Shown: positions 39,781-52,000 of the stretch, piece by piece
How positions within the stretch are numbered: position 1 is the first letter of the stretch
Layout: each line of letters opens with the position of its first letter
Origin: Toxotes chatareus
Taxonomy: Eukaryota > Chordata > Actinopteri > Toxotidae
Direction of reading: 5' to 3'
Assembly (NCBI GenBank): GCA_016801885.1
Contig: CM028894.1
Span: forward strand, 10,237,241 to 10,301,240
DNA: 64,000 nt
The notes under the pieces: model-generated
What the model was told of the DNA's origin: nothing
Database searches by the model: none
What the model saw: the letters and a program-made list of their open reading frames with translations, nothing else
Translations under genes and position numbers: made by a program

Positions 39781-42700
39781 GTGAGACCCATTTGGCTGTC
39801 CATCATTCACGTCTGCAGATTACTACTCCAGGATTTTCCAACTAGTTCTCTTGCAAGGCAGAAAGTTTAAAAAGTCAGTCCTCCACTATGGCTTAATTTG
39901 TATCTGGGGCCACAGACGTCCAAAGGAGGTAATGCTGCTGTCATTTAAGATCTTACTACTAAGGTTGTGTGAAGCTGAGGGATGTTGTGTAATGACGCTC
40001 TGGTTGTCAATGTACAGCACATCTCCTCTGATGTTCATGCCAAGTTGGAACCAGAGGGAGCCAGCATCAATAGCTTGGACCCTCCTCTAGGCCTTTAAAA
40101 GATGTCGCTTGTCATGTATTGGCTTCCCTAACCAAGGCTAGAAGGAAAAAGCTTGATAAGAAATCTGATTCGCTATGTGAGGACCTTTAAGTGGGAATGT
40201 GGAAATCCCTCCCTCTGTCCAATTTTCTCTCCCAGATACTTTGGCCTTGTGAACCCTCTTTGATTCAATGGAAGAAATTGATTAAACTAAAGTTCATTTC
40301 ACTAAATTGATTGAGTAGTAACACGCCAAGTGCAGTAATCAAAAATAGTAAAAGGGGGTTTTATTGTGAGAACTTGAAACATAGTGTGCCAAGGAGGCAT
40401 TTTATAGGGCCTTTTCACAAAAGTCTCTTCATCTGTGCTGCAGCCCTTGCAATTAAGGATGAGGTTGATGTGGATGCAGATACAAGCCAAGGTCAGCTGC
40501 CTTTTTGATGTATCTGGGAGAAGTGTTTTATTAGAGGCAGTTACCCCATCACAGATGAAAAACAAGCTGACATAGGTCTGACCACTGCTGAATACACAGA
40601 TGTTTCTCCCAGATAATTCTTTTTTATGACAAAAAGAATACGTGAGTAGCATTTACTTCACTGATGAACAAGGCCCTTTGCTTAAGGCAACACTCTTTAC
40701 CTTTGCAAAGGTAAATAGCATTTCTTGCATGAAAGAAAATGTCTACAATAGTGGAGATGTGCTAGGTAATAAAATTCAGGGTTAAGTCATTCTTGCAGAC
40801 ATTGAAAATAAATTGTCTGCCTGCTTGCGTGTGCTGTATTGTATATGAAAGTGTTAACTTTATTTCCAGAAGGGTAATTCATGCAGACCTACAAGGATTT
40901 TTTTACTCACAAAATAAAACTTGCACAGAGCTACGAATAATAGATATAATGTTAGAAAGTGGTGCTGGGATTTCCAGTAGTATTGCTCAGTATCTTATCA
41001 CTAATATATAAATATCTTAGTCACAGTTCTTCAGTAGTTGCCAAAACAAAAAAAATCCAGTGTGGGTCACATTAATAATTTCTGGAAGGGTGGTAAACAA
41101 ATGAAGTATGACCAGACTATCTACAGCATACATATACTTTAGTTAGTACTTCCTTAGCTACTTAGTCTACAAACTTGAGAGAGCTTTCTGGAGGCATTTA
41201 AAAGCATGATCCTGTACATTTTCATTTTCTGTAACAGTTATGCAATATTCTCCTACTTGGCATCTTTTAGGTTTTACCTCGTTTAGATTTTTATGCCTCA
41301 TTTCCCCAGATGCACTCTAAATAGCTGACTGAAGTGAAGGTTAACGCCGCTGTTACATTTCGTGGCATACAACCCCCATAAACCCCTGCTGCTAGACTTA
41401 TTTATGCTAAGTTTTTGAGTGTTTATGTTACATGGGGAGGATGGAATTTGGCAGAAAATATGGATCAAGAAGGGTCAGCAGGGATTGACTGACTAAAGGA
41501 GAAATGGACCACGAGTGAAAAAGAATAAGAGTTGTAAGCGCCTTCGACATTTACATTTTCGGCTCGGCGGGAGTTTGTTCATGACTGTTTATTTGGTCCA
41601 AGCAGCAATAATGTCGGCTGGCAGGCGACGCGCCGCTCCTGTTATTGATAAAAGATTACATCTCTACATTGTTTCCATTTCTGCCAATATACTGAAACAA
41701 TCAATATTTACATGCCCCTCTTGGTCAGACTAGTCAAAACCACATGTTGTCTCATTGGCCTGCTTCCATTCAACCATCACTGAGCATGCTGTGAGAAGCC
41801 GGAGAGTGCAGGGAGAGTGTGGGGCCATATAATAACTGCTGTAGGAATGCCAAATTCCTGGCTATTATAAGTGTTTACTGGCCAGGTCTCCATGAACTGT
41901 TTCCTACATGCTGGGACACTGAGACTGTCTGTGTAAGAGTACGTGAGAGATTTCCTTTTGTGTGTGTGCTGCATTGTTTTTGTCTCATAGTCTGTGTGCA
42001 GCTTTGCTCATGCCTGTGTGTGCTATGCATGTGCATAGGGGTTAGGATGAGAGCATGTATGCAGTTAAGCATGCAGGCGTTTTCTTTAGTGTGCACGTAT
42101 GTCTGGATCAGGATCAGGTGATGAAGGCTCGACAAGCTCCATTCACTTTTCAAGTCTGTGTGATCGCTTGTATGTGTGTGTTTGGAGGGAGAACAGCCAG
42201 ATATTCTCTGTTCTGTCTTGCATCAGGCTCAGTTAGACTTGTAAGAAAATTATTATTGACATAGAGAAGCTCAATGGGCTTCAGTATCACTTCTAGGTCT
42301 GTTTGTTAAAGACACATACACACACAATTTTCTGCTCTGCTAAGGTTTCTCACGCTCATGTTCTTCAATTCCCCAGTCCATGCTGCTCATCAGTGCAATA
42401 GGTTCTGTTCACTTGAGCACACAGTCACTGGCATAGGAATGTCTCGACTGCTGTTTTTTTTTTCTTTATCTTTTTTTCCTGAGGAGAGCACACGGATGTG
42501 GAATTTTCCCAGTCAGTTCACTGACCAAAGGGTATTTGCCCCAGCTAATAATAGTCTTTTGTAACAGTGATAGTATGCATAGTTTACAAAAATAAAAAAG
42601 CTTTTTTGCTCTCTGCTAAATGCAGCTGGAGCAGTTGAGCAGTTCATTGTCCCAGGCAAGGTTATAACAGAATATTTACACATTGCACATTCATACTGAA

Positions 42701-42997
42701 TTCTGTACAAGCGCAGTGGTGAGTTATGAACGTTGAATGTTAGATCAGAAGACTGATAGCACTCTGCACATTGCTCCCTGACCAAGAAATAGTCCCACAC
42801 ATAAAACCACAACTTCTTGTCTTGTCTTTTTATTTTCCTCCTTATCTACTTTCACTTTTTCTTTCCACCCAGCTTCTCCCTGCTCCTTCCTTTTGATCTC
42901 GTTCTTCCACTTCAATCTTCATCTGCTCATTCTCCACATCCTTCTCCTCCCCCTCACTGTCTCTCTCTTTCCCTGTGTCTCCCTCTCAGTCTCATCT

Positions 42998-43054
<57 letters not shown>

Positions 43055-46000
43055 GTCTCTCTCCATCGTACTCCTCTTCCTCCTCTTTCTCTTCATCATT
43101 CCCTACATCTGTGCTGGCCTCTCTCTGCCCGAGAGACCAGGAAGGGCTGAGGAAATAACACCCATCCTCCGTGAATGAGCCATGCCAAACAATCCCCACC
43201 CTGGATGAATGGACCATTCCAAACATGACCCGGTCCTGCATCGTAAACCTTTTGGTTCTGACAGGAAGAGAGAGGGAGATGCAGACAGAGAGATAGAGAC
43301 AGGGAGGGAGAGGTTGATCCATGTATGCCAACTTCGCACTTACCGCATCAGCTTGGAAAGGATTTAAGCTATTGTTCTGCATTTTGAAGGCCTGGTTTTA
43401 TTCTCTAACTTTTCACAAAAAGTGCAGAATTTGGTATTTATGTTTAATATGCATGCCATACTGCCTCATTCATCTGTGAGTGAGAAAAAATGCAGTCTAG
43501 GGGAATACTGTCATGGCTAACATTGTGTATTCTTGGAGCCAGCCCAGCAGAACGCAGGGTGGGGAGGGTGAGACAGACGGGGTACGATGTGGTTCTTTGG
43601 GCCGGCAGTAGGACGGGAAATAGTCCAGAGAGGCCAGCGTGGGAATGGGTCAGCATTTCTGACAGCGCAAGCCCCCACCCTCTTTCCCTCTCCCTCCATC
43701 CCTTCCTTCTCTCCTTCTCCTCTCTCCTCTGTTCAGAGCGGCCTGTCTTTTCCCTCTCTTTCTGTCCTCCTCTTTTTAACTTTTTCTCCCTCTCGTCCCT
43801 CGCTTGCTGAGGAGGGGTGAAGAAGTCTTTTCTCATGGGCTTTTCCCAAATTGTTTTCTCTGACATTTCTGAGATATTTCGCTGTAAGGAAAATATTTGG
43901 ACATATTTCTCCCTAATAGGCTCACTGATGGCGATGTTTTGTGTGCCTGTGCTGTCCATGCAGACAGTTGCTTTGTGAATGCAGAATCCTGCTTAAATCA
44001 GCTTTGCTGTGCTATGCAGCGTGTGAAAACCCAAGAAAATGAGGAATTTATTCACAAGTGTGACAAAACTTTTAATCTCCTTTTCAGCTGCATCAGCTGC
44101 CACATGTAAAACTCAGTGTGCAGGGTCTATATTAGCTGTCAGTCAGCAGTGTGCAGTTTACTGTACTTGGCCACCCATGAAAAAGGCATCTGTTGCAAAC
44201 TCTATACAGGCAGACACACATACCTTTAGTTTATAACTGTGGCTAACATCATTCTGTACAGGAAAAGGTGTTGTCTGTGATAAAATCTGCAGATTACTCC
44301 TTTCTCCTTTTCCTTTCCTGTCTTTCATTCCCCACTTCTCCTCTTTATCCTCACTCTCCCATTTCATTTGCTGTCTCTGTTCCTCTCCTTTTTTCCTTCC
44401 CCCATCCTCCCCCACCCCCGTCCACCTCTCCCCATATTTCTGTGTCAGTATGCTGATAGAGTTTGGGGCCTAGGTAAGGAGAGGGATATTAAATCAGGGC
44501 TTCGGTTGTGTATGCATCTCTAGCCAAGGCTGTGATTGACAGGAATGCTAATTCAGCTTTTAGGAGTTTGTTCTTCTCTCCTACTGAGGAATCTTTAACC
44601 CCGAGATTGTCGTCGTCACTGCCACCAAGGACTCTTTTGTTCCATTTTTAGCTGTTGTCATTTTCTCTTTCTCATGACATTTGGTGCTGTTTCTGGGACG
44701 GTGCAGTCCTTCGGGAGTTAAGGCAGTTGTTTCGCAACTTTTTTTTTCTTGCTTGCAGAAACAACAGATCACTCTGGCATTTTAAATAAGGGTTAATGTT
44801 CTTTCTACTGCAGGGGAACCCAATTGAAGTTGATGGAATATAAATGTAATTGAAAAAAACAAAGATTTATGGAGAAATCTAACTTTTTGAAAGAAGAAAT
44901 AACACGTTCTTCCTCTTACTAATAAAAAGTTGAAGAAGCAATGAAACACACGCTTGCCCATTTCAGTACACACAGGGGGTTTTGCTATAGCTTTTATTAT
45001 TTTAACTGGCACATTTTAGCTTTAGACATCTTCATTGTAACTGGTGGCCAGAGTGGCAGGTGTTTAACACAGAGCTGTGACTACATGCTTCATGGATTTA
45101 CTGTACTTGAAGTTTTCTTAAGTTTTCAGTCGTGGTTGATTTGGAGACACTGGTGGTTACAGGTGGTAACAGCAAGTTAAACAGATGTTTAGTCAGACAG
45201 CAAACACTAACTGAGCAGCTTCTGAACTGTTCATGTCCCAAACAGATACAGATAAGCTAACATATGTGACTTCTGCCACATATGTTAGCTTTTAAGGCTG
45301 AAAAGAGTCTTAACTTTCACCTGGATTTGACCATTTTTCAATGCTCAAAGATTCTGTATTATCTGAACTAACCACATACTCATGCACATGTGTAAAGCAT
45401 TGCCTGACGTCACTGATGTCACCGTCTCATAGGTCCAGCTTGGGCGTTAACCAATTCATCTGTTCTGTTATGACAACATTCCTCATCTGAGAGAAAGAAA
45501 CGGGAGACGGAGGGCAACAGCATTGGGGAAGGAAAGGAAAAGGGAGACTGTTGTTCACAAGCTGTAAAACCTCACATAAACCCAGGCAGCTTTAGCTCGG
45601 CTAACCACACATGTTGCAATTAACATGCAATAGCACGCTTCGCTGGCTGACCTCAAAGGCTGCGCTGTGATGTTAGGTAGCTAGGCATGTGGTTTGCAGT
45701 GGGAGTGTAAAGGTCAGTCAGGGCAACACAGATCAAGCATGGAGCTGAGTTCATGGATGTCAGGTGGCCAGACACACAGCAGTTCAGGAACTGATTGGAA
45801 GAAAAGGAAAACTTGTTGTTGTACTGTTAGACATCCTCAGTTTGTTTGTAGTTCAATATCAAATATACTTCACTTTTTGGGTGTTGCATCTTTCCCTCAA
45901 CCTGTCTACTTGTACTTCAGTTAGATAGTCTTTTTCTGAATGACTTTGGACTGGCCCCAGAGAAAGGCCTGAACATGTTGTTCTCAATCAAATTTAAGCA

Positions 46001-49000
46001 CATAAATATACAGTAGCTAGTCGGCCAACTAGTTTGTGAACAATGGAGTCGTGTTGATGATTGCATTCAGCCGCACCCTTGACTTAATCCACTGCATTTA
46101 TTGAAGACATGCATAATCCACGGCATGACTGCTTTGGATTTTGCTTTAAGTCAAGATGGTGAGTGGAGAAAGTTCTTAAATTCTTAGTAATGAAATACAA
46201 AAAATAGATGTTAACCCTTGATGTTTTTAGACATGACCTGCCGTGACCGCGTTGCATCTTTGCTTGACCAGTTGTGCATAGTAATAATAAAAATAAACCA
46301 TAAAAAGAGAACAGAAAATTCAAGGGACACCACCAGAAGCTATGTTTAACTCTACTGAAATAATAAAGGGTGTGCCTTCCTTCTAGTCATTTACTACACG
46401 CACACATGCTTAGGTTGTGAAAAAAAATGAACTGTGAAGGTGTTGTTATGGATATGTCATCAAAACAGATTGTGTGTCAAGACTATTCAAATAAGAAGCA
46501 GTATTCAAGAAACTACTTTTTATCATAATTTTTTATCATAAATTCTGCTGACTATTCGGCTTATGTCTCTTCAATATGTCTCTGCAATATTTCTGGATTT
46601 TTGTTTTCTTTCTTGCTAAGAGTTAGATTAGACATGCTGTCTACAGCCTGCAGACAGGTAGCTTAGCCTAGCATAGAGCCTGTAAACATCTTCCTACAAT
46701 GAGCTTGCCAAAAAGCATATAAATATATTTTACAAAATGTCAAACACTTTGTTTAAACTGGGAAGGTGTTTTTTTTTTTTTTTAAATAGTTGTCTCGGCA
46801 AAACTTAGCTCTTACCTACAGTTTTATTAAAACAGAGGCGGTATTTTTAAAACAAACTTTTCTGCACCTATGTCATCACAAAATACTGCTAAATAATTTT
46901 GACAAAAGAGATTTTTTTAATGATTTCTAGATTTAATGTGGTATTAAATTCCTTGTAGAAATATAAACTTTTAAGGATAATGGCTGTTTTGCAGTGCACA
47001 AACACACTTATACACACACACACACCTCCCCAGTCTGATCTGTTCCAACACTAAGCAGACCAGTATAAACTGTGAGTCAGAAACACTGTTTCCCTGGTTC
47101 TCTCTTATCCTCAGCCAAGCCATGTCTGCAGACTGAGTTTTTATCAGCTCATGAAAACTGCAGCCACGATAAGAAGTATTAGTTGTTGCACAGCTGACAG
47201 GACAGCTCGATAGGAGAGAAGAAAAAAACTCTATCAACCAGGTTTGGTCACTGTGATGATTGCAGTCCAATTTAAAGAATGGTTGACTTTGAAGTTTCTA
47301 ACTGAGAAGCTAAATTGAGGAAGGGAAGAACCAGATGAAAGGTTGAAAGTTGGAGGTTGGAAAAAAAAGAGAAAATGTCTTTCTTTGTCTCCTGACTTCT
47401 CTCTCTCTCTCTCTCTCTCTTCTTTTGTCTTCCTCAGGTTGGCGAGGAATGATGATGATGAAGAAGAGGCGGCTCGTGAGAGGAGGCGCAGGGCACGCCA
47501 GGAGAGGCTGAGGAACAGGGAGAGCGAGGAGCCCAGTGGACAGCCGGACAGTCTGGTCATGACCAACAGCCACAGGTGACACACAGATAGCAACACAAGC
47601 TTTGTCGGTGACAAAAATGTAGTCAGCAGCCAACTGCTGGGCCTCCAATTTTTTTAACACTGTCCTGTCATCCTGTCCAGTTCACAGAGCTGTACCTCAT
47701 CAATTTATAATAAATGTGTGTCCCTGTTCTGTGTGAAAAAATGGTCAATTTGATATCAAGCTTTTGGTTCTTGGACAGCAGATATGCAGTTTATAGTGAT
47801 AATGGTGGCAGATTTACGCCTCGAAATTCTTCTGCCAACTTTGTCAGCTAAAATAACAAACTGCTTCTGGCAAATGTTATCAGCTGTAACTAGCCTCGAG
47901 TTGGTTGAAACACTGTCTCTGACTGAGATTTTAATGTTTCCAACCGACTCCTTTTGCGCTTAATGGATACACTCATGATAACATGCTAAATGACTAAATC
48001 AGACTGTTATTTTATTAGAGCATAAGCCTGTTTGGCTGATCAGCTTACATTTTTGATCATTTCTTTTTTAAAAAGTATGTGCTAACTTGTGGAGAAATCC
48101 AGAGCTTGACAGATCTGCCATGCCCAGTTATGGTTGGTTAAGCGATCGAATATTGTAAGATTGTCAGGTGTTGAATGATCAAATATTTATTTATGCATCG
48201 TGAAATACATTCAAGTCAGCAAATGCAAGAACTGAACCTCATTCCCTCCCTATTCCCAGCTGCCAGCATGACAACCAATTTATGATCTCATGCCTATCCA
48301 TCACAGAAACTGCCATAGGAACAAAGGAGCTAAATATCCATTTCTGTGCATTTTAAGACTATGAGATCAATCGTCTTGGCTACAGTGGAAGTGGTGGTGG
48401 GTTGCTCTGACATCTAGCAACACAGACGATGCTTTGTGGTTGTGAATGTTTCCCTTCTATGAGCTCAGAAATACATCCTGGCCCGGTCAAACAACAAGGG
48501 GATTGTGCGGGAGGATGCTGAGGCAGGCGCTGACTAGCCATTGTTGATTGTGTAGATGCAAGGATAATGTTTGGCAGACTTTTAGGTCAGAATGGTTGAG
48601 TGTTTGAATTTGAGTCAGTCAGTCGGACGCCACCGCTTTTTGTTTACATACATTATAATCGATAGGTATCTGAGAGAGTGTATAGACACAGACCTGGGAT
48701 TTATTTTTTGTCTTGGCCATGACTTTATATTTAAAAAATTCTGTGGTGTAGCCCTGTCAATCAAGCCAGATGTCAGCAGCAGCTTTTTACAGCCTCTCTG
48801 TAAACTTTTATTTCCTTTTAAAGTATTTTTTATTCATTTGGGGTTTTTTTTGCAACACAAAGAAGTTTAATAGGCATATCCTTTTTTTTTTGCCATGTCT
48901 GCATCAAAGCACCATATGCTCACTCAGCAACACCTTGCTGCACATTAGTTACTACATTCAAACCTGACTACTTCTTAAACTGAATGTAAGTCTCAACTAC

Positions 49001-52000
49001 ATGCCTCTGAACAGCTATAAACTGCTGGAGGTTTCCTACCTTGCTCGAGGACATCTTGATGATTTAAAAAAAAAAGTTGATAATATTATGCATTCACTTT
49101 CACAGCTGACGTCTGTTGCTCTGACCTCAACGCTTCCTCCTCATTACCACACAGTAAGATGTTTGTGTCCTCTCTCTCCTCCTAGTGTGACAGAGACAGT
49201 GTCTGTCAGCAGCTCTTACGGAGGCGGTGGAGACGACGAGGACCAAGCCCTGCTGGACCGCATGGCCAAACGCGAGGAGAGACGGCAGAGACGCATGAAA
49301 GAGGCGCTGGAGAGACAGAGGCAGCTGGACCCCACCGCAACAGAGGAAAACAACAGCATCACCACGGAGAAAGACAACGAGGAAGAGGAGAGGCCCTCCT
49401 CCTGGCGTAGGGGCCGTTACCGTGAACATGAGGAAGAAGAGCAGAAGACATCCATGTACAGCTCACGGAGAGAGGAGAAGGAGCGAGAGGAGCCAAGAGA
49501 TGAAGAGGAGGCTGCTCCTGAGGGTGGAGAAGAAGCAGAGGAGGGTGCGGATGAAGAGGAGGAGCAGAAAGTGGAAGTGGTGGAGGACAAACCAAGAAGG
49601 TCTTACTTGAGAGAAACGGTGAGTTGTTTGTTCATTCTTGTCCATTCACTGTCGGGATTGGTTGTATTGTTGTAGCTGACAGACCCTGCAAATGTGATGC
49701 TTGTTTTGGTAGGAATCAACAGAAGAAATTCAAAACAAGGTATAGTCACGGATTTATTGCCTTTTCAATGCACATAGTTAAGCTGATCACTGGTCTTTCT
49801 TTCAAAGAACTGCTATAATTCCTTTTTCGTAGGAGCTCGCTGAAGAAGAAACGCATTCAGTAGTCAGTGAGAGAAAGTCAGCAAATTCAGAGGCTGAGGA
49901 GGATGCAGTAGAGTCAGGGGAGCCTGAAGAGGTACCTGAGGATGATAATGTAGATAATTCACCAGAGAACAAGCCTATGACACTCATAAATGACACTGAA
50001 GAGGACAAAGAGGTGTCTGAGATACTGCACTCAGAGGATAATGAGGTATCAAACATGTGGTAAGAATTTCAGTAGAGGTGTAACGCACAGCACAGCAAAT
50101 CTCTCTGGGTAACTTCACTGTCATGATTCATCTTTGAGGAGATAAGTAAAAGAATATGTTTGAGACTAAACCACAAAAAAAATCTCTTAATAAGGCTATT
50201 TTGTTGACTTTGTGATTTATCCCGGAGCCAGACGCTGAAATTACCCAGACACCTCGTGTCGTCACAGTGTGGTTTGTACCATTTGCAAACTTGTGGTAAC
50301 TGAACCTACGTTTTATAAGGAGTGGTTGTAGCCATGTGGTCAGATTTTTAATGAGGTTAATGCTATGCTCCACAGAGTGGTCACTGTGTTTTGTTTTGTT
50401 TTTTTTCTGCATGTCTTCCACCTCAGCTGTGAGAGCAGCAACGCTTCACATTACACTGACTCCACTCCGAAAACTGTCTGCAGCAGAGGAGCATAGTATT
50501 TCTGGACACTTTGTCTGTTAAGATAAAGACATTTCTGATTCCTCTGTCATGTTAAAAATGCACTGTGACTGTGCCAGAGAGCATCATCAGGAAGAAGTGT
50601 ATGCTCTGTGCTACAGGGTAATAAAAGCTTGACTGGCAGTGTACATATTGGGCTTACACACATAATAATTAGAATTTATAAAACTTGAATTATGTTTTTG
50701 ATGATGGTTAACAGTGAGAAGTGGAAGATAAACAGCTGGAGACACTCCCAGGTTGATCACATGTTAGATAATCCTCTGTCAGCAGTAATTCTGGAGTGGA
50801 CACTGTTTGATGTGATGTTCTGTGTTATTTTGTTTTGGGTGTGCACTCCTTCTCTCTTTCTCATGTGACACCCCGTGACGTCACATGGTAGATCCCGCCC
50901 ATTCGGCCTACCCGCCGATTGCATCTTCGCTCACTGTCCTGGTGGTTGTTTCCGTGCAGGTGAATGAGAGAGGCGGGGCCAGGGAGGAGAGGGAGGAGCA
51001 GGGGAAGCAGAACGGAGGGCTGCATGAGGAGGCTGCTCCCAAACAACACAGGAAACCTGAGAGGACCCACAGGTAAACAGACACAACAACACAAGCACTG
51101 TCAAAGTCACTGCCTGGTTCTCACTCTGAAGCCAATGCTGGGGATAGTCTGGTCTTATGAATTATTCAGGAAACTCTGTTTTCCCCAACACAAGATTCAT
51201 GTGGCAGTTTGCTAAGAAAATCAAAATAATTGCCTGAATATCATCCAAATTGTTTCTCTCTCTCATGCTGCATCACCAGCACCAGTATGGATGTTTTAGG
51301 CCAATATACATTTATCCAATATTTAGTCTCCTGCATTTTTCAACATTTTCCTACTTTGCTGATATTAATAATACAAGGGTCCTAGAACGAAATGCAAAAT
51401 AAGTTTATATTTTCAGTCATCAGACTTACCCACTAGGGCTACAACTCAAACTGTTTTCATTATCAGTTAATCTGCCAGTTACTGTGGCATTTTTTAAATT
51501 GTTTTGATTGAACAGTGATCAGAGATCATCAGTTATCAAATTTGCTTCCAATTATTTTGTTGTCAGTGGATTAATTAATTGACTAATTGTTAGTTGTTGA
51601 TGTTAGTTATCATACCTACCAATGTATATGTAGTTTGCTGAAAAAGCCATGATTTTTATTTTGAAACTTAATTAACAGTTAAAAGTGTCACTGGCAGTAA
51701 AAAATGACAAAAGAGAAACAGTGACTTTGCTTTATAAAGCTGAGATTGGCTGATTTCAGCAGTAAGCTGATACATCAGTGCCTTTCTACATTTGATCAGT
51801 TGTGGAAAAGTACTGCAGTAACTTAATATTCCTGACACAAAGGTCAGCTGAAAAAGATCAAGTTACCAAACAAATATCACTGTGACTTTCCAAAATAAGA
51901 TCCCCAGAAGCGCCAAGAAAAGACACATGTTCCAGTGATTAAAAAACTATTGATATTGCTTAAAATAAAAAACAAAAGGATGCTAAACTACAGCAGACTG

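Larger units (their letters stand above)
39781..47437 (+). other. cald1: Intron 2 of cald1 (7.7 kb)
   Basis: Contains a CpG-richer patch at 41530-41640, a (CT)23 tract (43001-43046) inside a long pyrimidine-rich stretch (42830-43090), a purine/pyrimidine-biased stretch (43670-43810), the second copy of the 189-bp duplication (45067-45255), and a perfect hairpin directly after it (45254-45291). No conserved coding exon was seen. Mammals have an alternative first coding exon that replaces the MDDFERRRE exon; I could not identify its counterpart here or in intron 1. Confidence 0.6.

Noticed and set aside
41530..41640. CpG-richer patch with ATG followed by SAGRRRAAPVIDKR, considered as the alternative first coding exon of caldesmon
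   Set aside because: It vaguely recalls the basic mammalian alternative start, but no donor in the needed phase follows and the resemblance is only compositional.
42817..43158. Ser/Leu/Pro-rich plus-strand frames
   Set aside because: Translation of a pyrimidine-rich, microsatellite-bearing intron stretch.
43444..43959. 171-codon minus-strand frame
   Set aside because: Its middle is Arg/Glu/Lys low complexity from a purine-rich strand, and the rest has no recognisable domain. A plus-strand pyrimidine bias explains the openness.
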